64,000 bases of DNA, from positions 78,941,123-79,005,122 of the forward strand of contig CM057825.1 of assembly GCA_030068075.1 (NCBI GenBank), in the 5' to 3' direction. The position numbers were made by a program, and so were the translations under genes. The DNA is from Paguma larvata. Taxonomy: Eukaryota > Chordata > Mammalia > Carnivora > Viverridae. Positions within the stretch are counted from its first letter, which is position 1, and every line of letters starts with the position of its first letter. Positions 1 to 11,855 of this stretch are shown piece by piece. Below the pieces are notes generated by a model. It saw nothing but the letters and a program-made list of their open reading frames with translations, was not told the DNA's origin and searched no databases.

Positions 1-405
1 GAAGATATCCTCCCATTTGGTAGACCTAAGCATATTATGCTAAAGAAAATAAGTCAGAGAAAGACAAGTACCATCCGATGTCATTTACATCTGGAATCTA
101 AAAAAGTTAAATGTGTGAAAAACAGAGTACAATGGTGGTTATGAAGGAATGGGGGGTGTAGGTGGGGGTGTGTGATAAGATAATGGTGTTTAAGGGTATG
201 AATTTGTAACAAGTAGTAAATAAGCCATAGAGACCTAATGTACATTATAATTAATATAGACAATAATGTGATATAAGTATGTAATGTGAGAAATATCGCC
301 ACATTGACAATTATATTACAGTATGTAAATGAATCAAAGTAACACACCGTACACCTTAAATTTATACAATGTTATGCATCATATTTGTTCCTTAAAATTT
401 TTTTT
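1..405 (+). mobile_element. L1 3' end (5' part outside window)
   Basis: The hallmark of carnivore L1 ORF2 end and 3' UTR is visible: TTATGCTAAAGAAAATAAGTCAGAGAAAGAC (positions about 36-66), followed by the ATCTGGAATCTAAAAAA block, a G-rich stretch at 150-172, and an end resembling the ACACCTTAAATTTATACAAT motif at 349-368. No poly(A) or target duplication is recognisable. Confidence 0.8.
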
Positions 406-839
406 AATGATTCCTATTAATAACCTACCCTGTCTGTAGAAACAAGTGACTTAGGAACTCTGAAGATAATTAAATTAAAGGGACCATTTACAATGAGTTA
501 GTTTACTCCCCTTCACTCTAGAAATAAGTGATTGAGTCCCATAGGTAAAGAGACTTATGTCAAATTACACCATTTTTAGCAGAATGGGAAATAAAATAAA
601 TTCCCACCTGGTCCTGCAGGCCAGTGTCACTGGCAGATGTGAGCAAGGGAGAATGTGAAGGCATGAAAACCTCAAGAGGGTGGTGGGGTCCAGCCACCCA
701 CAGGAGTTTGCATTTAATATAAGTGCCATAATAGAAAGCCATACACCTGATGTATATTTAAAAATTTTAAATTTAACATACATTTAATAACATGAATGTG
801 CAAATATAGTCCTTACGGAGATATAAGAGTTAAAGAAAA
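406..839. other. No recognised feature
   Basis: AT-rich unique-looking sequence between an L1 end and an L2 fragment. Short frames here have no recognisable domain. Confidence 0.5.
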
Positions 840-1100
840 GAGACCAGTCGCAGGTTGCTGCAGTAGTTAAGGGATGGTGGAATATGAATGAGGATGGTAG
901 CCAAGGTGATAAAGAAAAATGGAAGGGTCAGGATCTACTCTGGAAATGTAAACAATAGAACTTGCTGATAGTTTGGATATGTGGAAAAGGAATGGAGAGG
1001 AATCCAAGGTTATTACTACAATTTGGTTTAATGGTATCAAATGCTGAAATGGGAAAGCTCAGAGTGGGAAAAAGCAGGAATTCTACTGTATCCTTTAAAG
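840..1100 (-). mobile_element. L2 LINE fragment (ORF2 region, antisense)
   Basis: The plus strand follows the reverse of L2 ORF2: AGAACTTGCTGATAGTTTGG, then a purine-rich stretch and GAGGAATCCAAGGTTATTAC, matching the segment that in sense orientation encodes the L2 'NLGVILD' region. It is heavily diverged and non-coding. Confidence 0.6.
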
Positions 1101-1504
1101 TTCAACCGATCAGTAAACTATTTCCTGATTCAATCCTCAAGTATCTACTTATGTATAAAGCATCCTTCTGGAAATAATACATATTCCCTTCTCTTATGTA
1201 GCTTATAACTGAAGGAAGTGCTAGCTGGGAGGTGTTAGATAAGAGGAGGTCAAAGACATCTGTGAGGGAAGACAGGATAGGCTTTCCCATGACAGAGTTA
1301 CTAATAAAGTGCTATGCAAGTGTTGTGGGGTTATTCCTTACTGGACTAAGGGAAGAAAAGATATAATGAGGAAGCGTTTTTGACATGGACCTTTTAGGAG
1401 AGAGAGATGGCATTTCAGACAGAAGGAAGTGTGTTCTCAAAGACAAGGCAGTAGAGAAGTTCAAAGCATGTCCTAAAACTAGGGAATAGTACAGGCTTTG
1501 ATTG

Positions 1505-1700
1505 ATTGATTCAGTTATTCAAGAAGTATTTACTAAAAACTTAGTGTATGCCTGCTACTATTACCAGCTGGGGACTCAAAGATGGCTGAGAACCAGCCCT
1601 TTCCCTCAGGAGATTTACTGCCCAATAAGCGGGATTAAATGAATTCAATGAACATATAGGAAAGAGGTGTGATAACAAATACTTTACATTCATACATTTT
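1505..1700 (-). mobile_element. L2 LINE 3' end (antisense)
   Basis: The stretch TTATTCAAGAAGTATTTACT followed by a degraded CTATGTGCCAGGCAC-like block, CAGCTGGGGACTCAAAGATG and CCCTTTCCCTCAGGAGATTT is the reverse of the L2 3' terminus. The unassigned sequence at 1101-1504 may be more of the same element; 1701-2109 shows nothing I can identify. Confidence 0.65.
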
Positions 1701-2109
1701 TTCATTCATTCAACATACATTTATCATCCTAGGACTTGCACATTGTATATCCTAGGACAAACAGATGTGTTTATGGAAGTTCTAGAAAAGGATTAGTAAA
1801 ATTGTAACCTGGGGTGTGGTTGAGATTGTTCAGAAAAGATTTTACAAATAAGTCCAATTTTATATTACAGTAGTTGGCATTAAGACCAAAATATTAGTCA
1901 AGGACCATGGTATAGAGGGCCCCTAATGTCCATCCAAGGAGTTTGGCTTAATTCAGTTGGCACTGTGAAGTCATTGAGGGATTTTTGACCACTCGAGTGA
2001 CAAAAATTAGAGCTTTAATTTCGCTTTTATTTTTTTAATTTTGTTTTTATTAATTTGATACAGGCAGAGATAGATTTAGGAGAAACAGGGAAAGGAGAAG
2101 TTTTGAAAA

Positions 2110-2925
2110 TTCAGCAATTCCACTCCTAGAAGCATATTCAAAAAAATTGAGAAAAAAATGTCCACGCAAAAGCCTGTACAGGAATGTTTACAGCAGCATC
2201 ACTCGTAATAGCCCAAAGTGGAAACAATGCAAATATCCATCAGTTGATGAATGGATAAAGAAGTGTGGTATAGGGGGTCCTGGGTGGCTCAGTTGGTTAA
2301 GCAGCTGACTTTGGCTCAGATCATGATCTCACAGTCTGTGAGTTCCAGCCCCATGTTAGGTTCTGTGCTGACAGCTCAGAGCCTGGAGCCTGTTTCAGAT
2401 TCTATGTCTCCCTCTCTCTCTGTCTCTCCCCTGCTCACACTCTGTTTCTCTCTCTCTCTCTCTCAAATACAAATAAACATTTTTTAAAAAATTAAAAAAA
2501 AGAAAAAGAAATGTGCTATATAAATTTAATGGAATATTAATCATCTATAAAAAAGAATAAAGTACTAATTCACGCTACAATATGGATGAGCTCTGAAAAT
2601 ATTATGCTGCATGAAAGAAGCCAGACACAAAGGCTACAAGTCATAAGATTCTACTTATTCGAGTGTCTACTATAAGCAAATCCATTAATACAGAAAGTAG
2701 ACTAGTGATTTCTAAGGGTTAGGGGGGAAGGCAGGGTGGGCGAGTGATTGTTAATGGGTTTGGGGTTTCGTTTGGGAGCAATGAAATTGCTCTAAAATTA
2801 GATAGCAGTGATGATTGCATAACTCTGTGAGTATACCAAAAATCACTAAATTGTACATTTTAAAAGGTTGGATTTTATGGTATGTGAACTATATCTCAAT
2901 TAAGATGTTATTTTAAAAAGTGAGG
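2110..2925 (+). mobile_element. L1 3' end, interrupted by a SINE
   Basis: L1 ORF2 C-terminal and 3' UTR sequence is recognisable: CAGCAATTCCACTCCTAGAA, AATATCCATCAGTTGATGAATGG, then after the SINE the ATGGAATATTAATCATCTAT block and a 3' UTR ending in TATATCTCAATTAAGATG. The SINE at 2273-2505 splits it. Many frame breaks; no coding capacity. Confidence 0.85.
2273..2505 (+). mobile_element. CAN-SINE (felid SINEC type)
   Basis: It begins GGGGGTCCTGGGTGGCTCAG, has the tRNA-derived A and B box region, a CT-rich tract and an AAATAAACATTTT tail. It is flanked by a 15-bp target duplication (2258-2272 and 2506-2520) with two mismatches, so it inserted into the L1 described around it. Confidence 0.95.
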
Positions 2926-3239
2926 GGCTTTAAGACCAATGATATTATTACTGGGATATATAGGACATGAGGAGGAACAGATGTAGGGGGAAGATGAATT
3001 TGGGACATACTGAAGTTAATACATTGATAAAATATCTAAGTATAAATATCCAGTATTGTAAATGCCCATTTGTCGCCTTAAAAGACATATATTTGTGTAT
3101 TGTCTAGACAGAAATGATTACTGGAACCCTTCAGGAGTGAACAAACACTGAGTAAGAAAATGAAAAGAGAAGAGATCAAGTCTAAGACAAAATCTTAAGA
3201 AATGTTATAGGAAAGCAGTAAGGGAGAGAACTGAATTCT
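2926..3239. other. No recognised feature
   Basis: AT-rich sequence between an L1 end and an L2 fragment. It may be diverged L1 or L2, but no diagnostic motif is visible. Confidence 0.4.
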
Positions 3240-4440
3240 AGAAGGAAAAACTGTTTCAATAAAGGCCTGAGGAAACAAGGAGTCTGGAACAGATGAAGAA
3301 CTGAGACCAGTGTGACAGAGCTTATGGGTAAATCCAGAAAAGCACGAGACTGGCTGAGTCCTAAGTGGTGAGTGTGAATTAACCTTGTAGGCAGAGTTGG
3401 GATGCTTGGTCCTTAACCCAAGAATAATATGAAGCTACTGAACAAGATCTGAATTTCTAAAAGATCACTCTAGCTATAGTGTGGATAGCGATTTGGAGAG
3501 TGTTCAATCAAAATAATCCTGATAGGAGAGAAAAACTTGGACTAGAATGGTGATAGTGTAGTTGGAGACATTTGAGAAAGATTTTAGTGGTAAAGTGATA
3601 ACTGTGCGATGATCAAAAATGGGTGGTGACAGAAAGGCAGGTGTCAAATGATATGCTTCATTTTCTGGTCACTTTTATTTTTTATTTTTTTTTACATTTT
3701 TTAAATGTTTATTTATTTTTGAGAGACATAGAGGCACAGCATGAACAGGGGAAGGGCAGAGAGAGAAGGAGACACAGAATCGGAAGCAGGCTCCAGACTC
3801 TGAGCCGTCAGCATAGAGCCCAACGCGGGGCTCAAACTCACAGACCGAGAGATCATGACCTGAGCTGAAGTCGGCCGCCCAACCGACTGAGCCACCCAGG
3901 CGCCCCTGGTCACTTTTATTGAATTGTGGTGCCTTCGAATGGGTTAGAAGAGGGGGGAAATGTTGTTTGTCAAAATCCAACCACAGCAATTGAGAAGAAA
4001 GTTGTACAAGACTGTGTGGCCCACTAAATAGGTCTGAGCTGGAGATAATAACTTTGGGGTCATCATCAGTAGACAGTCATTGAAGTCATGCAGTGGACAA
4101 GACTGATTAGAGAGAAAGTACAGACTAAGAAGCCAACAGAACCATTCTAGGACTATGAGACTGACGACCTCGGTGAATCTGTAGAACACCAATGTTTAAC
4201 AGTCAAATTGAGGAGAATGAGCCCCTAAAAGAGAATGAGAGTGAGAAGTTAGGTCAGAGAAACAAAAGGAACACAAGCATAATCCCACACCATGGAAACC
4301 AGAGAAAGAGCGTTTCAAAGAGAAAGTGGCAGTTGGCAGGAATAGATGGTTTGGATGACCATCCATAACAGGTCAATGAGGATAAAAACTGAAAACTGTT
4401 GGTTGTGAGAATTTAATATAATTCCATGGTGAAAGTTACC
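3240..4440 (-). mobile_element. Long L2 LINE fragment (antisense), split by a SINE
   Basis: The plus strand follows the reverse of L2: AAAAGATCACTCTAGCTATAGTGTGG at 3460-3485, GGTCTGAGCTGGAGATAATA after the SINE, the CATCATCAGTAGACAGT block and AAGAGCGTTTCAAAGAGAAA. In sense orientation these are the reverse-transcriptase and 3' portions of L2 ORF2. About 950 bases of L2 remain once the SINE at 3680-3906 is removed. Confidence 0.7.
3680..3906 (-). mobile_element. CAN-SINE (felid SINEC type)
   Basis: Reverse-oriented element ending CTGAGCCACCCAGGCGCCCC. The 14-bp direct repeat TGGTCACTTTTATT at 3666-3679 and 3907-3920 is a perfect target duplication. The good match to the SINE consensus suggests a fairly recent felid insertion. 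Confidence 0.96.
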
Positions 4441-5627
4441 ATAAATGGAATAAATTTCAAAAACTCAAATCTAGACATAACCTTTGAATGAGGAGGTGTG
4501 ACCAATGTTGATTGTCGTTGAACATGGTTCATAAATGTTAAAAGGACCTCCTGATGAGGATTAGGAACTGAGATTTGGTGGCCTTCCAAATGGCTTCAGG
4601 AATAAAGTATGACTCAACCACCAGAAGGATGTTCCCGACATGGAGTTTCCAAACCCACAGTCCTCTGGGCCCTCCCTCTCCAGAACTTCCACTCAAAGAA
4701 GACCAGGAATGTGGAAGTAAGATGGAAATTCCACACAATTTCTCATAGTCACTAAATAAGAGGGAAAACAGCCACATCTGACTCACCAAGTCTTGTTGTA
4801 ATTCAAAAATATACGCATTTCTTAAATGATAAGTTTATCTTTCTCTCTCTCATACACCCTACTTCCATCTCCAGTAGCCTAAAAGCACAGGCTCTAATTT
4901 CTTGTTGCCGAAGATACAACTGGACCTCTCTGGGGGGTTTATCCAAAGAGATATGTAACAATGCTGGCAATGTAAATTATAGCATTGCCCAATCTTTTTG
5001 CAAAATTTTCATGAGCCAACGATGACTTCAGTGTTGATGGTTATCAAGTGAGGTAGGGTGGCGATTTTCTGTTATTTAAGGTAATTCGATCCAAGCAGAA
5101 CACAAACATTAAAAATTTGTATTTCAGCTAGATCTATTTTACACATATTTGAAAGCTGGCTGTATTTAATCACTTTTTATTACATAAGCTAATGATGTAG
5201 ATAATGTTGTTGATTTTTTATTCATCTCTTAATGGGGAGTTTCAGAGCTAAACCACCTCTATGCCTTCCTACAGTACTGCTAAATGATATGATCAAAATT
5301 TTATAGGAAGGTGACAAATCATTCATTAAGAACCACAACCCTAAGTTACAGGAAAGATAAAATGGAACTGAAAGGTATTTACAGGGTCTCTTGCAATTGC
5401 TCAAGAAACACGGAAGTATCTTCCTATTTGCAAGCAGCTTAAAAACATACGGTGGCTAAAAGCTGGCTGCCTTACTAAACTTCTTTTTCCAAGTGTAATT
5501 AATAAAGCTTGACTCTCAGGGTGTGTATGTTTCAAATTAATGTGTAGTCAGCTCTTTCTTTTTCGGAAGCCATAACTTGGTTATCAAGTTTTTGGATTAT
5601 ACCAGCCCTCTGCTTCTCTTTCGCTTT
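4441..5627. other. Unique-looking sequence, no gene recognised
   Basis: No repeat family, splice-bounded exon or conserved domain was recognised. The short open frames here lack codon-like composition. Confidence 0.45.
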
Positions 5628-5682
5628 TCTCCTCCTCCTCCTCCTCCTCCTCTTCTTCTTCTTCTTTTTTTTTTTTTTTTTC
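5628..5682. repeat. Microsatellite (CCT)n-(TCT)n-(T)n
   Basis: About eight CCT units pass into TCT units and end in a T run of about 18. A glutamate- and lysine-rich open frame on the minus strand is an artefact of this repeat. Confidence 0.95.
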
Positions 5683-6120
5683 CTGTTGCCTAGTTTCTAG
5701 ATATGTCCTTGCTTGTTGGTAATTCCACCTGGCAAAGGAGCAGAGAAAGGAGCCGAAACTTAATTCCATTCATTTTACCTCTTGCTAGCAGCAATGGTAG
5801 AAGATTTATTACAGGAAGAGGTTGAAAGTATTGGCTGGAATGAAGTTCAGGGAATATGGTGTATTTCAATTACTTGGGCCCTCACTCTGTCTTCAGCCAA
5901 ACAATCCAGTCTTGGGCCTGCAGTCAGCTAGTCAAGTCTAAAGATCTCAAGTGTGGGGTGTCCACAGGCCCTGCTCCCCACCTCTTTGCCTGGTCCGTCT
6001 ACCCAGCTCTGTCATCAGTCTGATGCGTTGCCCACTCTACCTGAGGAAAGACGGCACCGGCCGAGTGAAGATGCCCTCTGCACTCGCAGCTCTCCGGGAA
6101 GAGGGAGGAAAGGCAGTGCT
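5683..6120. other. Unique-looking sequence, no gene recognised
   Basis: Moderately GC-rich toward 5950-6120, with overlapping short frames on both strands and no domain recognised. Confidence 0.4.
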
Positions 6121-6268
6121 GAAGCATGGTCCTCCAAGGTGGCTCGGAATCACCTGGGGGTCTTGTTAAAATGCAGGTTTTCACTCCATTGGTCTGGGAT
6201 GGGGCCTGAGATTCTGCATTTCTAACGAGCTCCCATGCAGTGCTATTGTTGCTGGTGCCACACATTTT
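6121..6268 (+). mobile_element. MER5-type hAT-Charlie DNA transposon fossil
   Basis: The order GGAATCACCTGGGGGTCTTG, GTTAAAATGCAGG, GGTCTGGGATGGGGCCTGAG, ATTTCTAACGAGCTCCCATG and CCACACATTTTGAGCA matches my memory of MER5A, a short non-autonomous hAT element. The outer ends are worn. Confidence 0.75.
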
Positions 6269-6420
6269 GAGCAGAAAAAGCTTATTCCTTGATAAGCAAT
6301 AAATAAAAACTCATTCCACTTTACATAAGGTTTGGGGAAATCATAGGTAATAAAGGTCCTTCACAGGGCATTTTTATTTAAATAAAGAAAGACGTATAAA
6401 TCAGTGGGTTTAAAACATTT

Positions 6421-6620
6421 CTTTTTTTTTTTAAGTTTATTTGTTTTGAGAGAGAAAGAGACAATGTTAGTGGGGAAGGAGCAGAGGGTGAGAATCCTAA
6501 GCGGGCTCCACACTGTCAGCGCAGAGCCTGATGTGGGGCTGGAACTCATGAACCTAAGATCACGACCTGAGCCGAAATCAAGAGTCAGACACTTAACCGA
6601 CTGAGCCACCCAAGCACCCC
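6421..6620 (-). mobile_element. CAN-SINE
   Basis: Reverse-oriented SINE with a T-rich tail end, GAGAGAGAAAGAGACAATG tract, tRNA-related segment and CTGAGCCACCCAAGCACCCC head. No convincing target duplication, so it is somewhat older than its neighbours. Confidence 0.9.
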
Positions 6621-6629
6621 TTCACTAAT

Positions 6630-6805
6630 GAACGGGCATAAAGTTTCGGTTAAGTAACATGATGAGTAAGTTCTAGAGAGCTGCTGTACACCATTGTGCC
6701 TATAGCAACAATACCGTACTGTATACTTAAAATTTTGTTACGAGAGTAGCTCTCATGTTAAGTGTTCTTATCACAGTAAGGTAAAATTTTTTTAAAGGAA
6801 AAAAA
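6630..6805 (+). mobile_element. L1 3' UTR fragment
   Basis: The series AGTTCTAGAGAGCTGCTGTAC, AACAATACCGTACTGTATAC and CTCATGTTAAGTGTTCTTATC is the L1 3' UTR block also seen at 22380-22460 and 59320-59400. A small antisense L1 scrap (TGAATAGTATTCCGTTGTTT) follows at about 6820-6860. Confidence 0.75.
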
Positions 6806-6895
6806 ATCATTTTTAAAGACTGAATAGTATTCCGTTGTTTGTGTATATGACTCCCACTTCACCTATGGGAAGGAAGGTGTCCATCCATGTTTCTA

Positions 6896-7349
6896 GTACC
6901 TCAGCTTTTATGAGGGGCTCCCCAGAGGACTGGCCCATGTCTTGCGAGCCCCAGAGCTCTGACGGGGTCGGCATAGTCTGTCTGCCTGAAGGAAGCTGGA
7001 GACGGTGCCTCCGGCTGGGAGATCCCATGGACCCTCCCCCTATTCTGCACAGAGCAAGTGGACAAAAAAATCTCAGCTCTCAGCTTCCTGCTGAGGAGAA
7101 AAGAGGGAAGCATGTTTTCTTAAAAACAATAGAATTTCTTTGTCAAGAGAAATATTTTATAAAACTTCAATATATAAAACAGAAAAGTGGTTGCATCAAG
7201 GGGGATCCCCTAAATCCTGCCCATCTAGCCTCTTTCAGCTTTCCTCAGCCACAAATTTCTCAGTGGAACTCTATTTTTCCAAAGGACACAGACAAAAGAC
7301 TTCACTGCTTTAGGCTGCCATTTATATCTCCTAGCCAGCGCTACAAGGT
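6896..7349. other. Unique-looking sequence, no gene recognised
   Basis: The longest open frame in the window (6835-7428, plus) crosses this stretch but starts in an L1 scrap and ends in an L2 remnant, with no recognisable domain, so I do not call it a gene. Confidence 0.5.
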
Positions 7350-7720
7350 AGTATTCCTTCCTTTAGCACACATTTATTTTGTATCTACTATGTGCCAGGC
7401 ACATAGTGGGACTTATGTTCTAGTATAAAATAATTACAGTAATACAAATAAAATAATTTTATATTATTGTAAATAAATACATTACTGTCATATAAATACA
7501 GTAATACAACAGTAAACAATAAACAATGAATAAATAAAAGACTCAACATTAGAAGGAGATAAGAGCTACAGAAGAAAATGCAGAGTAGGGTACGAGGAAT
7601 CAGGAGTCCTGGTTGACTGGGACAGGGACAACTATAAATAGGGTGACAAAGGGGTCTTGTGGAGAAAGGGATATTCAAGCAAGGACTTGAAGGTGACCGA
7701 AATGCTCTAATGATGATGCA
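7350..7720 (-). mobile_element. L2 LINE 3' end (antisense)
   Basis: The plus strand reads ATTTTGTATCTACTATGTGCCAGGCACAT, the reverse of the L2 3' tip, then AATAAATAAAAG, a GATAAGAGCTACAGAAGAAA block and GATATTCAAGCAAGGACTTGAAGG, in correct L2 order. Confidence 0.8.
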
Positions 7721-9189
7721 TGAACTTGTGGTCACAGGTTCCTGCAGAGCCCCACCCTATGTGAAGCTGGCTTACAGGCTGTCTAAAGGCGACCCATGAC
7801 ACGTAACTGGTTTTGCAGACCACCTGGTCCGGCCTGCATCTCAGATCAGAAGGAGACATGGAGCCACACACTAGATTTTGCACGCTGCCATCTCACAGAG
7901 ATCAGTCAAGATTTGGGGGTCAGTATCAATTATCTATTCATTCATTCATCACATATGGATTAATTGCTAAGGAGTACAGGTGCTCAGGGTACAGAGCTCA
8001 ATCATCTGAAGTCCTACCTGCTCTTCAAGATGGCTTGCAATCTGGTCAGAGGTCTCAAAACAATGTGCTAAATGCATGATAAAACATGCACTTGGGTAAT
8101 GAGAATTCAGGGTGCATCGACCCAGGCCTGGGGGCCCAGAAGGCTACCTGACATCAAGGATGAGCGAGCCTTCAGTGACAGCAGCCTAGCTCCTTCCTAA
8201 CAAGCCCACCCGCTGAATAATCGCCCTCTACAAGTTTGAAGCCCTTAATAAATACCAGGTTTTGACTCATGGCTGTTTTTTTTCCCCCAAAATCACTGTT
8301 AATTGAAGTAAATTGTTACCTTCAGAAATTCCTGGACTCTGCATTAGTGAAATGTTTTTCTTCATTTATAGAGTAATTTATTTTGCTATACATTCATTGT
8401 TCATGACACTTCATCATGCTGAAAAGCATTTTCTTGATTGTCTGTGGAGTTACCCAGGGGTAATAAATGTGTTGCTACATTTTGTAGTCTGAAAAATGTC
8501 CTCTGTGGGCAAGCAATAGAGAGAGGGCAGGCAGAAGGGGAGGGAGGGAAAAGGAGACACAGACACAGGTGCACAGAGAGAAAGAGAACAGAAATAAGCC
8601 CAGAGCAGGGAGAGGAAAAGCATGGTAGTCCACATGATACAGCATCCAAGCGATGCTTATGTTCAAGTGACACAACATCGCTCATGCCAGGAAGGCCTGG
8701 GGTCAGTCTGCTGGTAGTCATTGCTGCCACCTTTGTCCTGAGACAAGGGGCCCCAAAGAGGAACTGGATAAATGGCACAATCTCCAGTTCAGAGGATGTG
8801 TGCATTGTAGGGACCAGACATTTCGGCTGAGAGATGAAAGAGGAAATTTCAGAATGGAAACTCGGTGTCCAAGGATGTCAGCAGAGCTGTGCAGATAGGC
8901 CAGGTTGATTCCCTTGTCCTCACATTTGCACCCCAGCTCCTCCAGGACACCTCATGGACCTCCTCCGGCTGTGTGTGCTCCGCTGGGAGGTGGGGGACAC
9001 TTATACATTTTTCCCATTGTAGGAAATGATAACACCAGTCCGAAGGGCTAGCTCTCTGACAAAAGCTGGGTGTACTGGGCTGGCGGGGGCGGGGGAGGGG
9101 GCTCCAGGTCCCTTTGCTCCTCTTTACTCTCCAGCTTCTGCTTCCTTCCCCACTCAGCCCTCTACTCCAGAAAGACCTAGCAGCCAAAA
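7721..9189. other. Unique-looking sequence, no gene recognised
   Basis: Non-repetitive at this level of inspection, apart from purine-rich 8515-8625. Overlapping frames on opposite strands around 8400-8830 have no recognisable domain or supporting splice sites. Confidence 0.4.
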
Positions 9190-9650
9190 ATAACTAGTGC
9201 ATTCCATCTTGATGTTCTGAACATTAATTAATCCCCACCCCGCACCCTCAGGCTGGAGAAGCTGTGTCATGATTATTCCAGGACAGTCTTGTGACACAGA
9301 TGGGCACACTGACAATTCTTGAGCGGCCCCACCCCTCCATTATCATAGACGTCTTTTTAGAGCGTTGGTCATCAGTCACAGAATGTTCCTTTTCGGCCTC
9401 AGGCTCGACCCAGAAGTGCTGAAGAGTAACAATCGCCAGTTTTCATGTCAGGCTTTATGCTACGTGAGCGCTCGTATAAAGGAACAAGCGAGGTGGGCAT
9501 GTGAGCGGCTTCTCCCACCATCCTCTTTATGACAGTGACATCACAGGACAGTTTGTAGAAAGAAAGGCACAGTTTGGAAGAACTTTCCCCAGGTTACATT
9601 ACATTTTAGCAGCAGTCTCAAAAGACAGTCCTCAAGCACCTCTTACTTCC
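9190..9650. promoter_or_regulatory. Repeat-free candidate regulatory stretch
   Basis: No transposon is recognised here, CpG dinucleotides are more frequent than in flanks, and there are recognisable binding-site-like words: TGACATCA (CRE-like, about 9537-9544) and a palindromic GAGCGCTC at 9467-9474 followed by TATAAA at 9476-9481. Function is inferred only. Confidence 0.25.
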
Positions 9651-10799
9651 CATAATAGCCACTAGTGATGTATTATCCATAAATTTATCTAGACACTCTC
9701 AGTCCTACTCAGTTTTTCATGTTCTGCCTCTTCAGGAAACAAGTTCCTTTGGTTTAGTGTTGTGTACAGTACTTCTTCCTTTTTTGTGAGTGTGCTAAAT
9801 TTAGCACTTTTATACATACTGCCACTATTTGGTGAATAAATCCATGTCCTATATCCTATAGGATTTGATTAACTTATGTATTTATTTAATAAACATTTAT
9901 TGAGGGCTTCTGATGACTAAAGAGTTATACTTTTTTTGTTGTTGCAGTTTACATTCACAGCGCTGTATTTTTCTTTCCTTGCTCACCTACTTATCCTTAA
10001 CAGTGCATGCTAGGCAGCATTTTGTCTTTCTCAGTGGTTTGCAGCCGGCACTCTCCACAGGACCCTAGCTGTAGACTTCCACATTTTGGTGCAAAGACAG
10101 GGTAACATTCCATACTGTCTTCCCATTGCTCCTGCTCACGATAGCCTACATTTTGTTCTTTGGTTACAACTCTACTTGTTCACTGTGTATTGTCGCTAAT
10201 TGTTATTAGAATTGTTCCGAAGCAATGTTTGAGTATTTTGGTCAACATCACTTCTTCTTAGTACTTTTCCCCAGTGCCATTACCTTCCACTCGCTCATAC
10301 TGAAATGCACTTGATGTTTTAAAAAAACATGTGCAAAGCCTAGAAACTCACTGATTAGCATCTTACTGTCTGGAAGATTTCATCCTATTCTGCTAAGTTC
10401 AGGGCAACTGAAAAGCAGCTACACCTGATGGTTATTTGCATATTAAATATTGTACTAAACAAACATGTAGCCTTACCAATAAATTTTCAACCCCTATCCC
10501 TTATCTACAATCACAGAGAACAATGAGACCTATGTCAGCATAACCCACAAATAATTTATCAGCCTTTTTAAGTCCGTAATTATAAGATCCTACACTATTG
10601 AACCTTCTCTGATAGTTTTTGCTTTCCTTGTTCCTAACCTTTATCCTCCTATCAAAAGCACCGACAAAAATAGAGATGTGAATAGCTGCCAAATTTAAGC
10701 CAAATCTTCAAGAAGCAAAGCAGCTGAAGGTATCATTTTCTATTTCAGATGGTGTCAGAGTGTGAAAGAGACCAAGAGCTGTCTACCAAAATCCATTTT
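9651..10799. other. Mostly unrecognised sequence with an L2 scrap
   Basis: A short antisense L2 tip (TTAATAAACATTTATTGAGGG) lies near 9885-9907. The remainder has no recognisable gene or repeat family. Confidence 0.4.
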
Positions 10800-10975
10800 C
10801 CCTTTCTCCTGGCACACACCTAGACCTCACTTAATGGAATCCCTTCTTGTTCTGAGCGGTCACATGGCTGAGTTGCAGTTAACTTCTAGTGTACTGAGCC
10901 ACTGAGTATTTGGTCTATTTCTTACCTCGACTTAGTCTAACCTGGCTAATAGAAGGATTTACTTCCCTTAGAGTC
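10800..10975 (+). mobile_element. Possible LTR-like fossil (ERVL type)
   Basis: The words CACATGGCTGAGTTGCAG, GAGCCACTGAGTATTTGGT and GTCTAACCTGGCTAATAG resemble the end region of an ancient mammalian LTR related to the one at 35330-35755. Too short and diverged for a family name. Confidence 0.35.
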
Positions 10976-11289
10976 AGGTCACTTTCAGCCAAAGGGTAAT
11001 TTCCATAATCTAATAAGTAGATATCCAGACTGCCAAGTCATGAGGTAAAATTTTTGAGAGGAGAGGACACTGCTACTTACTATGGTCAGCCTCGACAGTC
11101 TGATTTTAAGAGATAGGAAGGAAAGCTATGTGGACGCTCATGGCTAAGTCTCCTGGTGGATACTTCCCACTGTCTAATTCATTGATTTTTCCCTTTGTTG
11201 TTTCTCTCATGGTTTCTACAACATTTACAGATTCTGCTGATAGAGAAATATCCAGAAAGTCAAAGCTACGATTCTGAGAGTTTTTGGTA

Positions 11290-11850
11290 AATGATCAGAG
11301 TTATGTAACCACAATCATAATCAAGATATAGAACATTTCCATCCCCCCTCCAAATTTTCCCCATGGAAGTTTCCCCTTGTGGCCAGCCTCCCCTGCATAC
11401 TCTCAGCGTCTTGTAGCCACTGACTTGTTTTCTCTAGAATGTCACATAATGGAATCATAAAGTATGTATGTAGCCTTTGGATGTGGTTCCTTTCATTAAC
11501 ACAGAGCATGTAAATTTCACCCATGTTGTTGTGTGTAGCAGTAATTTGATCTGCATGGAATGAATTGCATTCCATCATATTGGCATATCACACTTCGCTT
11601 ATCCATTCCCCAGGTGAAGGGCATTTGGATTGTTTTCAGTTTAGGACTATTATGAATAAAACCACTCTAAACATTTATTTGTGCACAGGATTTTGTGTGA
11701 ATAGAGTTTTCATTTCACTTGGATAAATAACAAGCAGGGGGATTGCTGAGTTGTACGGGGAGGGTGTGTCTAACTTTGTAAGAAACTGTTGAACTATTTT
11801 CCAAAGTACCTGTTCTATTTTGCGCTCCTAGCAGAGTTCAAAGTTTTTTT
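11290..11850 (-). mobile_element. L1 3' portion (antisense), first of two in tandem
   Basis: The plus strand is the reverse of L1: ATATAGAACATTTCCATC, CCACTGACTTGTTTTCTCTAG, CTTATCCATTCCCCAGGTG, GGACTATTATGAATAAAACC and ATTGCTGAGTTGTACGG. In sense orientation this is the ORF2 C-terminal and 3' UTR of an old L1M element. Confidence 0.75.
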
Positions 11851-11855
11851 TAAAT

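Noticed and set aside
6835..7428. 197-residue open frame, the longest in the window
   Set aside because: Starts in an L1 scrap, ends in an L2 remnant, no recognisable domain or splice context; chance frame.
8401..8830. Overlapping frames of about 130 residues on opposite strands
   Set aside because: No domain, no splice sites, purine-rich composition; chance frames.
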